Below, piece by piece: positions 25,956-33,771 of a DNA stretch of 64,000 nt. The notes under the pieces are model-generated. The model was not told where the DNA came from and did not search any database. It worked only from the letters and a program-made list of their open reading frames with translations. This DNA is from Psychrobacillus sp042885655 (GTDB lineage Bacteria > Bacillota > Bacilli > Bacillales_A > Planococcaceae), in the NCBI RefSeq assembly GCF_042885655.1, contig NZ_JBHVRO010000009.1, positions 1-64,000 on the forward strand, read 5' to 3'. The translations under genes and the position numbers were made by a program. Numbering within the stretch: position 1 is the first letter of the stretch; the number at the start of each line of letters is the position of its first letter.

Positions 25956-26444
25956 CTACATTCTCCCTAAGTTTAAGTAATGCGTGGAATCTGGAAAAGT
26001 ACAATTATCTTTAAAACCAAATGCACTGTAAAACTTTGTAGCTTGCTCCGTATCAGTATGTAGTACAATAATTTCAAAATAATTCTTTGCATCTGAAATT
26101 ATTTCATTTAGCAATAACTTTCCGACGCCGCTTCTACGATATTCTTTCGCAACGTAAAATCTTCTCAACCTCCCGATATTTTGATTGTTAGAATATGGGT
26201 CTCTATTTAGTCCACCAACTGCTATTAGTTTTCCTTCGTCCATATAAACACCGTATAAATATTCACCTGGTTTTGTGAAAGTATTCGTACCATTTTCAAA
26301 TTCATTTACTAGCCTCTCCAGAAAACGAAACCCATCTTGCTTGCTTTCTTCAACTAGTTGAACTAACTCGGCAGTTATTAAATTCTGTATTCTTTTTACT
26401 TTAAATTTCTCCAATTTATTCATCTCTAAAATATCCACCTTCAT
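25956..26444 (-). CDS. GNAT family N-acetyltransferase
   Basis: A 162-residue GNAT enzyme that transfers acetyl from acetyl-CoA to an unknown amine. The acetyl-CoA loop appears as RRSGVGKLLLNEI (residues about 114-126), preceded by LRRFYVAKEY and followed by LHTDTEQATKFYSAFGF. Its ATG overlaps the stop of the small membrane ORF upstream in an ATGA arrangement, so it is probably the last gene of the operon starting with the amidohydrolase. Confidence 0.88.
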   Translation of the reverse strand: MKVDILEMNKLEKFKVKRIQNLITAELVQLVEESKQDGFRFLERLVNEFENGTNTFTKPGEYLYGVYMDEGKLIAVGGLNRDPYSNNQNIGRLRRFYVAKEYRRSGVGKLLLNEIISDAKNYFEIIVLHTDTEQATKFYSAFGFKDNCTFPDSTHYLNLGRM

Positions 26445-26605
26445 AATTTACCTTTTAGTAAATCGATTAATTTATACAATTGGGATATTAAAAATGAAAG
26501 AAGAATCACACTTGTTATTCCTAGTGAGTAAAGAGGTTCTATTCGAAACACGAATGTAATAATTAAAAAGAGAATCCAACTTACTATTAAACATAAGATA
26601 AAAAT
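26441..26605 (-). CDS. Small membrane protein with a non-standard start
   Basis: An open frame of about 54 codons with two hydrophobic segments fills the gap between two acetyltransferase genes. It has no ATG, GTG or TTG. The best start is ATT at 26605, 6 nt after AGAGGGGG, which also overlaps the end of the upstream gene. Its TGA overlaps the ATG of the next gene (ATGA), which argues for coupled translation. ATT starts are rare but known, as in infC. It could also be a gene that lost its start. No family recognised. Confidence 0.45.
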   Translation of the reverse strand: MFILCLIVSWILFLIITFVFRIEPLYSLGITSVILLSFLISQLYKLIDLLKGKL

Positions 26606-26607
26606 AT

Positions 26608-27045
26608 CTATCCCCCTCTTGTGCCTAAAGGATTCTGGATGGTATATTCACAAAAAAATCGTTCAATACCTGGATATTTTTCACCCAAACTAGTAATGTT
26701 AAATCCATTCTTTTCATAAAACTTCACTGCTTCGTTATCTGTTTCAGCTTTTATAGAACTTAAAGAATGTTTATTACAAACAAATTTAATCATTTCACTT
26801 CCAATATTATTCCCTCTGACAATTGGAGATACTGCTATATGCTTTATTTCACAACAGTGTGAACTCATAAATTCTATACCAATACAACCAACTATCTCTC
26901 CTTTTAACTCTAGTCCATATAATCCCCTTTCAGGGGACCTTATATATTTTTCATATTCAAGATCAATTCTATCTTTAGAAGTTGCAAATGACAGAAGCTC
27001 TCTTATCTCTGGATGAACTGGGAAAGTGGTTATTCTTTTCATCAT
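26608..27045 (-). CDS. GNAT family N-acetyltransferase
   Basis: A 145-residue GNAT protein with the acetyl-CoA motif RGNNIGSEMIKFV (about 91-103) preceded by IKHIAVSPIV and followed by AVKFYEKNGF. It starts 1 nt after the HAD phosphatase gene. Two ATG codons lie in tandem, and the ribosome site is weak, so it may depend on coupling. Substrate unknown. Confidence 0.87.
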   Translation of the reverse strand: MMKRITTFPVHPEIRELLSFATSKDRIDLEYEKYIRSPERGLYGLELKGEIVGCIGIEFMSSHCCEIKHIAVSPIVRGNNIGSEMIKFVCNKHSLSSIKAETDNEAVKFYEKNGFNITSLGEKYPGIERFFCEYTIQNPLGTRGG

Positions 27046-27046
27046 A

Positions 27047-27583
27047 CTAACGCTCTAATTCTCTTGCATCCTCTATAATCCAATCTACAGCACTTATGAG
27101 ATTAGGAAAAATGGCATCTGCAAGCGGATCGCTCTTCCCTAAGAAAACTGTTTTTGTTCCTGCCTTCTTCCCAGCAATAATGTCTGTATCTGTATCTCCT
27201 ACCATGTAGGATTGGAACAAATCGATATCATACTTTTTACTGAGATCTTCTATTAATTTGCTATTTGGCTTTCGGCAGTCACAACCTGCTTTTGGTTTAT
27301 GCGGACAATAGGCCACTTCATGAATAGTTGCCCCTTCCTTCTGTAATTCGGCAATCATATGGTCGTGAATTTTATGGAGTTGAGATTCCTTCATATATCC
27401 CAATCCAACTCCACCTTGGTTGGTCACAACAAATATGAAATCAAAGAAAGAGTTCAGCTTTTTAATCGCTTCTGGGACACCCGGTAAAAAGTACAGTTCG
27501 TGAGGCTTATTCACAAATTTAACTCTATCCGTTAACACTTCATTTATTACACCATCACGATCCAAAAATACAGCCTTTTTCAT
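27047..27583 (-). CDS. HAD-IIIA phosphatase (GmhB-like histidinol/heptose-bisphosphate type)
   Basis: A 178-residue HAD hydrolase with nucleophile motif FLDRDGVIN, VVTNQGGVGLG and GDTDTDI, plus the zinc-binding loop CPHKPKAGCDCRKP of the D,D-heptose 1,7-bisphosphate phosphatase group. Such enzymes act on heptose bisphosphates or histidinol phosphate. No heptose pathway genes are nearby, so the substrate is open. The start at 27583 has GAGGAG 8 nt upstream. Confidence 0.85.
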   Translation of the reverse strand: MKKAVFLDRDGVINEVLTDRVKFVNKPHELYFLPGVPEAIKKLNSFFDFIFVVTNQGGVGLGYMKESQLHKIHDHMIAELQKEGATIHEVAYCPHKPKAGCDCRKPNSKLIEDLSKKYDIDLFQSYMVGDTDTDIIAGKKAGTKTVFLGKSDPLADAIFPNLISAVDWIIEDARELER

Positions 27584-27602
27584 GTATGTCACTCCTCAAT
27601 GT

Positions 27603-28943
27603 TTACATTATTTCCTCAAAACTATCCATGAATGCTTGAACGTTTTTCATTACAGATTCTTGTGTAGGAACGTTTTCAAATAACTTTTCTTGAGTGTAAA
27701 TAGTTCCTCCTTTAATAACTAATTCTATTTCTTTTGTATTGCGAATGTCTTCCAGTGGGTTTTTATTTAATATAACGATATCCGCTATTGCCCCTTCTTT
27801 AATAACTCCTAGGTCATTACGATTTAAAGCTTCCGCTGCTTTTAAAGTAGCTGCTCGAATTGCATCAATTTCCTCAAAGCCAGCTTGAACGAACAATTCC
27901 AATTCCCGGTGCAATGCCATCCCAGGCAAAGTGAATATGCCAGCAGGGGTGTCTGTACCTGCTACGACTAATCCGCCTAGATCGAAATAAGTTTTTGCAA
28001 TGCATTTATTAATAGCTTGTTGTAAACCTAATGGCTTTAAAGCATTTGGTTGACTTAGAAAGTATGCCCATTGTTGTATTAAATCTTCATTCTCTTTCAT
28101 CTTTTCCGTTACTTTATTTTCTGGATACCAATACTTTTCAAGTAAATGCGCCTGATCCAGTAAAACCATCGTCGGGCAGATGATAACATTGTTTTCTAAT
28201 AGCACTTTACAAACTTGTGCAATTTCTTCACGATTTGGGTTGTTCCAGTCAATTGAATTCCAAACATCCTCATCCGCTTGCATAGTCCATGCTGGATACA
28301 TATCTTGTATAATTCCCGATGCATGTTCATTCCATTTAATGCCCATCTTCGCAGCATCTATTGCTGTTACATCCTTAGAATGAACCAAATCACAACTTAC
28401 TTCTTTATTGTACAATTTAGCTTTCTCAACAACGGCTTCCATTGTAGCTTTCGGCAACCAACCATACACCTTTATAAAATCTGCTCCTGCATCGACTTGT
28501 CTTTTTACTTCTTTTCGAGCAGTTTCAAGGTCGGCTACATTTATATTCCATGGACTTGTCTCTCCCCATAATCCAGGTGGACCATCGATAATTCTATCTG
28601 CGGAAATAACGCGCGGTGTGGGTGCATCAGAAGGGGCATTCATTAATGTTTTCAATTCTATGACATTTCCACCTGTATTTCGAACAGTTGTTACGCCTGA
28701 TGCTGTAAAAAGAGGAGCGTAGCCTTCTTTAATATGTACATGCATATCTATTAAACCTGGTAACATCCATTTTTCTTTTAAATCAATGATTTCTACGTTA
28801 CTAGGTAAATCACTTTCAACTGTATGAATCTTTGAGATGATTCCATTTTCTATCAAAACATTGGAAAGGGATACATCTCCAGTCACAACGTCTATAAAAT
28901 GAGCATTTTTCAAGTAAGTGCATGTATTTTTAATAATAATCAC
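27603..28943 (-). CDS. Amidohydrolase family protein
   Basis: A 446-residue metal-dependent hydrolase of the imidazolonepropionase-like branch. Metal-binding motifs are HVHI (near residue 68), K within FIKVYGW, H in DLVHSKD, EHASG, and D in VAGTDTPAG. No signal peptide is present. It is the first gene of a minus-strand run with the HAD phosphatase and acetyltransferases. Substrate, probably a cyclic amide or dipeptide, is not determinable. Confidence 0.85.
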   Translation of the reverse strand: MIIIKNTCTYLKNAHFIDVVTGDVSLSNVLIENGIISKIHTVESDLPSNVEIIDLKEKWMLPGLIDMHVHIKEGYAPLFTASGVTTVRNTGGNVIELKTLMNAPSDAPTPRVISADRIIDGPPGLWGETSPWNINVADLETARKEVKRQVDAGADFIKVYGWLPKATMEAVVEKAKLYNKEVSCDLVHSKDVTAIDAAKMGIKWNEHASGIIQDMYPAWTMQADEDVWNSIDWNNPNREEIAQVCKVLLENNVIICPTMVLLDQAHLLEKYWYPENKVTEKMKENEDLIQQWAYFLSQPNALKPLGLQQAINKCIAKTYFDLGGLVVAGTDTPAGIFTLPGMALHRELELFVQAGFEEIDAIRAATLKAAEALNRNDLGVIKEGAIADIVILNKNPLEDIRNTKEIELVIKGGTIYTQEKLFENVPTQESVMKNVQAFMDSFEEIM

Positions 28944-29196
28944 TTTCCTTCTTCAAAAATTTGATAGTTAATATATTAACGAACGGAAAGAAAGGTTTCA
29001 TTATTCTGATATTTATAATTAGTACTCAATTTTATTTTTTGGTTTTTGACTCTTGGAATGAAACGTTTGTATAGAATGCTATTAATGAAACTGTTAATAC
29101 AGGACATTTAATTTCTCTATTGCAAATGAAAGCAGTACAAATAGTTGACTACAAGTAGCCAAAGCTATTTTGCCTTCATTTGCATCCTTATTTCTT
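28944..29196. other. Intergenic gap with a long stem
   Basis: No gene is seen. A 13-bp stem with one mismatch (29121-29133 with 29172-29184, TGCAAATGAAAGC and partner) lies before the end of the small membrane gene. It lacks a T run, so its role as a terminator is unsure. Confidence 0.4.
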
Positions 29197-29403
29197 CTAC
29201 CTAACTTCACTTCTTGTTTGAAAATATTTTTGTGTTACCAATCCAGCATTGTAAACAGAAAAAATCATAGCAAAGTAAAAGACTATACGGGTAGATAAAA
29301 ATCTACTTTCACTTATGAACTCAATATACGAAAAAGATCCTATAACAAAAAGAAGAGCGGTTATTATTCCTATGATCAATTGCCTCTTTTCTGATCTAAT
29401 CAT
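29197..29403 (-). CDS. Small membrane protein, unknown
   Basis: A 68-residue protein with two predicted membrane helices (about 10-28 and 38-56) and charged ends. The ATG at 29403 has GGAGGGG 10 nt upstream; an in-frame TTG at 29424 overlaps that site and the end of the previous gene. It follows the 150-residue membrane protein by 7 nt and probably works with it. No family recognised. Confidence 0.6.
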   Translation of the reverse strand: MIRSEKRQLIIGIITALLFVIGSFSYIEFISESRFLSTRIVFYFAMIFSVYNAGLVTQKYFQTRSEVR

Positions 29404-29410
29404 TGTATGT

Positions 29411-29863
29411 TTACCCCTCCACAATTTCCTTGTAATCTTCTTTCTTTTTTCCCATCATACCAACCATCAGTGTTATTCCTGCCACGATTGAGGGAATCCC
29501 TAGAGAGTTTATTTTCATCATCCAGAATGGAATAGGTAGAGAAAAATTATTGTCAGATGAAATACTTTGAACTATTGTGTATATAACTGGACTATAAAAA
29601 GCGATGATTAGCAATGGAATAGTCACACAAACTACTAATGGCCAATTCCATTTAAATGTCCAATCCCTAACGAGAACTAAAGAAATATAGATACCAAAAA
29701 CAAAATAAGCAGTAGGCATGAACCAAAAAATAGAAAGCGGTTGAAACGTAATTGCAACATGATTTCTTACCTTATTCTCTAGATGATAACTGATAAGCAC
29801 TAAAGCTATTAACCCCACAACCCATAATAATTTCCAAACATACGGTGACCAATTTTTACGCAT
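29411..29863 (-). CDS. Membrane protein of unknown function
   Basis: A 150-residue protein with four predicted membrane helices (about 10-26, 44-64, 75-98 and 120-138). AAAGGAGG lies 6 nt before the ATG, so expression should be good. No motif or family is recognised. It forms a two-gene unit with the small membrane protein downstream. Confidence 0.65.
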   Translation of the reverse strand: MRKNWSPYVWKLLWVVGLIALVLISYHLENKVRNHVAITFQPLSIFWFMPTAYFVFGIYISLVLVRDWTFKWNWPLVVCVTIPLLIIAFYSPVIYTIVQSISSDNNFSLPIPFWMMKINSLGIPSIVAGITLMVGMMGKKKEDYKEIVEG

Positions 29864-29959
29864 AAAATCCTCCTTTCTATAAAACTGTTACGATTATCAT
29901 ATACATAACTGGATATATTTGTATACAAAATCACACTAAATTTTCAGATTTTAATTAAA

Positions 29960-30019
29960 AAAGCACTACTGGTATGCATGTACTCTCTTTGAAAGAGGTA
30001 CATAAACCAGTAGTGCTTT
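29960..30019 (-). terminator. Terminator of the MFS gene
   Basis: A long stem (AAAGCACTACTGGT and partner ACCAGTAGTGCTTT plus an inner GTAC pairing) with A/T runs on both sides, 8 bp after the MFS stop. Confidence 0.85.
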
Positions 30020-30026
30020 CTAAGTT

Positions 30027-31211
30027 TTAAAGCAAAGACGTTTTTCGTTTCTTTTGAGGATTGGCAAAAAAGATGATACAGGCTAGTGTCCCTAAGAGTA
30101 ATGCTACTAATACTAAAAAACTAACCCCTTCAAAAAGTTGAATAAATAGGCCTCCCAAAAATGGTCCTGAAAGACTTCCAATACTAAAAAATATTCCACA
30201 TATTAAGTTTCCAGTTGGCAGAAGGACTTTTGGTGTTAAGTCAGCCATATAAGAAATCCCAAGTGAAAAAGTTGATCCAACAAACATTCCTGCAATGAAA
30301 AATAATATGCCAATTGTTAAAGCAGACGTTTCAAAAAAGCTAGCAGTTCCAAAGGTAATAGCTCCCAACCCAAGCATTAGTATAAGTACTTTTCGTCTTC
30401 CTATTTTGTCGCTCAACACTCCTAGAGGCAATTGCGAGACGACGCCTCCCATTGAAAAGGCTGCTAATATGTAGGATAAACTAGTTACTTCAATTGCATT
30501 ACGAAGTGCATAAACGGGGTAAATGGCATTTAACGATGATTCCAAAAATCCATAGCAAAAAGGTGGTATAAATGCTACCCATGCAATCGCAAAAGTTGCA
30601 CCAAATCGTTTCCAAGTTCCTTCGTATGCTGATGAACTTTTTAAAATCTCTGGTTTTTCATTTTTTACGAAGAAAATGAGTATCCATGCTCCTAAACAAA
30701 GAAGGCTTGAAATGATAAATGGCAATCCTTGAAAAACATTGACGAGTTGGACAAACAAAGGCCCTACTGCAAAGCCAACCCCAAAAGAAAGGCCATATAT
30801 CGCAATATTCCTTCCTAAACGATGGTGAGGTGAAAAACTCGTAATCCATGTCTGTGTAGAAAAATGAAGTGCATGGTCCCCTATTCCAATTAATAATCTT
30901 AAAACAAACCAAAATGCTACACTTTTCCAAATAGGAAATAGCATTAACGATATTATTACAATTAGCCCACCTGTAATAATAATTGGCTTATACCCGAACT
31001 TTCGAAGTGGCGGTTCAATAAATGGTGAAATTAGCAACGTACCAAGATATAAACCTGTGGCACTTAAACCATTTAACGTAGCACTTACTCCATCTTGCTC
31101 AAATATAACGGATATAAGTGGTAATAACATTCCTTGAGAAAATCCTGAAATCGATACAATGGTAACGAGTATCCAAAATCTTTTTCTTTCTACTGTTGTA
31201 AATTGCTGCAT
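30027..31211 (-). CDS. MFS transporter (YfkF-like)
   Basis: A 394-residue major facilitator with 12 predicted helices. The loop 2-3 region is degenerate (PPLRKFGYKP), while the second half keeps the hallmark GVLSDKIGRRKVLI. Length, helix pattern and neighbourhood (yfj-yfk block) resemble B. subtilis YfkF, a predicted drug-type exporter. AGAGG precedes the ATG. A leader of about 270 nt with tiny ORFs and a terminator lies upstream, which suggests attenuation control such as drug-induced ribosome stalling. Confidence 0.85.
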   Translation of the reverse strand: MQQFTTVERKRFWILVTIVSISGFSQGMLLPLISVIFEQDGVSATLNGLSATGLYLGTLLISPFIEPPLRKFGYKPIIITGGLIVIISLMLFPIWKSVAFWFVLRLLIGIGDHALHFSTQTWITSFSPHHRLGRNIAIYGLSFGVGFAVGPLFVQLVNVFQGLPFIISSLLCLGAWILIFFVKNEKPEILKSSSAYEGTWKRFGATFAIAWVAFIPPFCYGFLESSLNAIYPVYALRNAIEVTSLSYILAAFSMGGVVSQLPLGVLSDKIGRRKVLILMLGLGAITFGTASFFETSALTIGILFFIAGMFVGSTFSLGISYMADLTPKVLLPTGNLICGIFFSIGSLSGPFLGGLFIQLFEGVSFLVLVALLLGTLACIIFFANPQKKRKTSLL

Positions 31212-31294
31212 ACTTTACCTCTTTAAAATTTTCAAAGTTATTCTAATCAGTAGTGTAACAGACCATACCTTCTTTTTACAAAAAAACTCATCAA

Positions 31295-31340
31295 GAAAAG
31301 ACCCAGTCGGTATCTACAATAGATTGACTGAGCCTTTTAC
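31295..31340 (-). terminator. Leader terminator (attenuator) upstream of the MFS gene
   Basis: An 11-bp stem (AAGGCTCAGTC / GACTGGGTCTT, one G-U pair) followed on the minus strand by TTTTCTT lies between a strong promoter and the MFS start, 84 bp before the coding region. Position makes it a candidate attenuator. Confidence 0.65.
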
Positions 31341-31418
31341 ATATAACTATTATCCTCTTGAGTACTCATAATTGCATTTGCGGCCTTATTGCCGGTGAAA
31401 TGTCTGAACCCCCTCCTT

Positions 31419-31448
31419 CTATTGGTTGAATGGTTTTCGACTATTCAC
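31419..31448 (-). CDS. Putative leader peptide (9 codons)
   Basis: GTG start behind AAGGGAGG (5-nt spacing) encodes MNSRKPFNQ and stops at TAG. A second strong site, AAGGAGGGGG, begins right after that stop and is followed by an 11-codon frame that opens with ATT (near 31400) and reads ISPAIRPQMQL. Two good ribosome sites in an untranslated leader before an attenuator suggest translation-dependent control. Not in any family I can name. Confidence 0.45.
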   Translation of the reverse strand: MNSRKPFNQ

Positions 31449-31480
31449 TACGGCCTCCCTTCTATGTATGGGTTAAAAAT

Positions 31481-31509
31481 ACTTTACCACATAAACAGAT
31501 TAGTGTAAA
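31481..31509 (-). promoter_or_regulatory. Promoter of the MFS leader transcript
   Basis: The minus strand has TTTACA (31504-31509), a 17-bp spacer and TAAAGT (31481-31486). Transcription would begin near 31474 and give a leader of about 260 nt before the MFS start codon. Confidence 0.65.
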
Positions 31510-31605
31510 TATTCAAAACAAATAAATTATTAAAATAACGCTTTAGACCTATCTTTTCTTTTCATTTTCCTTTATTCTATACTTACGAAAAGGTGGTGTT
31601 ATTCT

Positions 31606-31791
31606 GTGGGCAAACAAATCTCAAATCCAGAACAACAAGTATCTTATTTAAAAGATCGACTGCAAATGTTTTTAGAAGTCTTAGATTCAATCGAGCCTGA
31701 AACAACTGAACTTGAAGATATTGACCGTCTTATTCAAATGATGGATGACCTAGAGTTAAAAATGGAGCAGTTTAAAAATAATAAAGAGTAG
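31606..31791 (+). CDS. SE1561 family small protein
   Basis: A 61-residue acidic, helical protein beginning with GTG behind AAAGGTGG. The QVSYLKDRLQMFLEVLD and DIDRLIQMMDDLELKM segments resemble the SE1561 family of small Firmicute proteins of unknown function. It is single, with its own terminator. Confidence 0.75.
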   Translation: MGKQISNPEQQVSYLKDRLQMFLEVLDSIEPETTELEDIDRLIQMMDDLELKMEQFKNNKE

Positions 31792-31798
31792 CCTTAAG

Positions 31799-31848
31799 AC
31801 AAAAGAAGTTTGGAATGTTCTATTTCCAAACTTCTTTTGTTATTTTTA
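31799..31848 (+). terminator. Terminator after the SE1561-type gene
   Basis: A perfect 17-bp stem (ACAAAAGAAGTTTGGAA and partner) ending in a T-rich tail, 8 bp after the stop. Confidence 0.88.
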
Positions 31849-32084
31849 TTTGGATGGTGAAGTTAAGGGTAAATTATGCGTAGACTTAGGCGTTGATGAG
31901 CTGATTTTAGGGGCAGATAGCGCCCTAGTTGGGGCATATAGAAATTTAGGGTCTAACACACCACCTTTAGCTCTCTCTCTATATATCAATCTCAAATGAA
32001 CAATGCCCCACTCTTTTTTTCAAGCTAATAAAATAGTATACTTGTAAATGTTTATTACTTACATAACTAAAGGAGCGTTTCACC

Positions 32085-33614
32085 ATGCAAATGGAACAAT
32101 TAGAAAAAAGTATTTATGACTTAATTACGGAAACATCTACGAACTTACCAAAAGATGTTCGTCGTGCTATTAAAAAAGCGAAAGCATCTGAAAATGCCGG
32201 TACACGTGCGGCAATGAGCTTAGATACAATTACGAACAATATTCAAATGGCTGATGACAACGTATCACCTATTTGCCAAGATACTGGTTTACCAACATTC
32301 AAAATTAAAACTCCAATTGGCGTAAACCAATTAGAAATTAAAGCTGCAATTAAACGTGCAATCGTGACTGCTACGAAAGATGCAAAGCTTCGTCCCAATT
32401 CAGTTGATTCATTAACGGGAGCAAATAGCGGGGATAACCTAGGTGAAGGTGTTCCTGTCATGAAATTCGAACAGTGGGAAAAAGATTATATTGAAATGAA
32501 GCTTATCTTAAAAGGTGGCGGCTGTGAAAATAAAAATATTCAATATAGCTTACCAACTGAGCTAGAAGGTCTTGGTCGTGCTGGTCGTGACTTAGACGGT
32601 ATCCGCAAATGTATTTTACATTCTGTTTACCAAGCACAAGGACAAGGATGTTCTGCAGGATTTATCGGAGTTGGTATTGGTGGAGATCGTTCTTCTGGGT
32701 ATGACCTTGCAAAAGAACAATTATTCCGTCATGTAGAAGATACAAATCCAAACCCAGACCTTGCAAAATTAGAAGAGTATATTGTGGAAAAAGCAAATAC
32801 ATTAGGTATCGGTACAATGGGATTTGGCGGAGAAGCAACTTTACTTGGTTGCAAAATCGGCGTAATGCACCGAATCCCTGCAAGCTTCTATGTATCTGTT
32901 GCGTATAACTGTTGGGCATACCGTCGTATGGCAATTAATATTAACCCAACAAACGGTGAAATTATCGAATGGCATTACCAAGAAGGAGAAAAAATTGAAT
33001 TTAAAGAAGAAGCTTCAGAAGAGGCTCCTAAAAAAGTAGTAGAACTTCAAGCTCCTATTACAGAAGAACAAATTCGTGCACTACAAGTTGGAGACGTTGT
33101 CTCCATTACTGGTCGTATGTACACTGGTCGTGATGCAATTCACCATCACTTAATGAGTCATGATGCACCAGTTGATCTAAATGGGCAAATCATTTATCAC
33201 TGTGGTCCAGTTATGCAAAAAGACGATGAAGGAAATTGGCATGTTCGTGCAGCTGGACCAACTACTTCTATTCGTGAAGAGCCATACCAAGGCGATATTA
33301 TGAAAAAGTTCGGTATTCGTGCGGTTATTGGTAAAGGTGGAATGGGACCAAAAACACTTGCTGCACTTTCTGAGCATGGAGGCGTATACTTGAACGCAAT
33401 TGGTGGAGCTGCACAGTACTATGCAGACTGCATCAAAGGTGTCGAGGGTGTGGATTTAATGGAGTTTGGTATTCCTGAAGCAATGTGGCATCTGCGAGTA
33501 GAAAATTTCACAGCTGTAGTAACTATGGACTCTCATGGAAATAGTTTGCATGCAGATGTTGATAAATCTTCATTAGAAAAATTATCTGCTTATAAAGAGC
33601 GCGTTTTTAACTAA
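32085..33614 (+). CDS. Class I fumarate hydratase (iron-sulfur type)
   Basis: A 509-residue fumarase with alpha (1-280) and beta (about 320-509) parts fused, converting fumarate to malate in the TCA cycle with a 4Fe-4S cluster. Cluster cysteines are likely those in ICQDTG, GGCENKN and LLGCKIG. Motifs GIGGDRSSGYDLAK and GKGGMGPKT are conserved. B. subtilis relies on the class II enzyme CitG, so this gene is a difference. AAAGGAGCG precedes the ATG. Oxygen-labile clusters would tie it to the oxidative stress theme next door. Confidence 0.92.
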   Translation: MQMEQLEKSIYDLITETSTNLPKDVRRAIKKAKASENAGTRAAMSLDTITNNIQMADDNVSPICQDTGLPTFKIKTPIGVNQLEIKAAIKRAIVTATKDAKLRPNSVDSLTGANSGDNLGEGVPVMKFEQWEKDYIEMKLILKGGGCENKNIQYSLPTELEGLGRAGRDLDGIRKCILHSVYQAQGQGCSAGFIGVGIGGDRSSGYDLAKEQLFRHVEDTNPNPDLAKLEEYIVEKANTLGIGTMGFGGEATLLGCKIGVMHRIPASFYVSVAYNCWAYRRMAININPTNGEIIEWHYQEGEKIEFKEEASEEAPKKVVELQAPITEEQIRALQVGDVVSITGRMYTGRDAIHHHLMSHDAPVDLNGQIIYHCGPVMQKDDEGNWHVRAAGPTTSIREEPYQGDIMKKFGIRAVIGKGGMGPKTLAALSEHGGVYLNAIGGAAQYYADCIKGVEGVDLMEFGIPEAMWHLRVENFTAVVTMDSHGNSLHADVDKSSLEKLSAYKERVFN

Positions 33615-33635
33615 TAATAATTATTATAATTAAAA

Positions 33636-33664
33636 TTGACATTAATACACCTCTACTTTATAAT
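33636..33664 (+). promoter_or_regulatory. Consensus promoter of the metal ATPase gene
   Basis: TTGACA (33636-33641), a 17-bp spacer and TATAAT (33659-33664) form a perfect SigA consensus promoter. The -10 lies inside a perfect Per box, so strong transcription would be shut off by PerR until peroxide appears. Confidence 0.9.
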
Positions 33665-33672
33665 AATTATAA
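33658..33672 (+). promoter_or_regulatory. Perfect Per box upstream of the metal ATPase
   Basis: TTATAATAATTATAA matches the PerR operator consensus at every position and overlaps the -10 element. In B. subtilis the orthologous gene pfeT (zosA) is a PerR target. Confidence 0.93.
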
Positions 33673-33688
33673 AGTAACGATGAATATA

Positions 33689-33718
33689 AAAATGGATTTC
33701 CTCTTGGGAATCCATTTT
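33689..33718 (+). terminator. Leader hairpin before the metal ATPase gene
   Basis: A 10-bp stem (AAAATGGATT / AATCCATTTT), extended by pairs up to a TCTT loop, lies between the Per-controlled promoter and the ATPase start. A weak T-rich tail follows. It may end fumarase transcripts, act as an attenuator, or protect the mRNA. Confidence 0.5.
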
Positions 33719-33771
33719 CGTCATTTTAGAAGCTTATTAATAGTGAAATTCATTATCAAGGAGGTATTTAC

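Noticed and set aside
31295..31509. T-box or other known riboswitch upstream of the MFS gene
   Set aside because: The T-box core GGGTGGNACCGCG and other known aptamer cores are absent; tiny ORFs and a terminator fit attenuation better.
31856..31995. Protein-like frame before fumarase (GVDELILGADSALVGAY)
   Set aside because: It has no ATG, no ribosome site and no known family; it may be a decayed repeat, so no gene is called.
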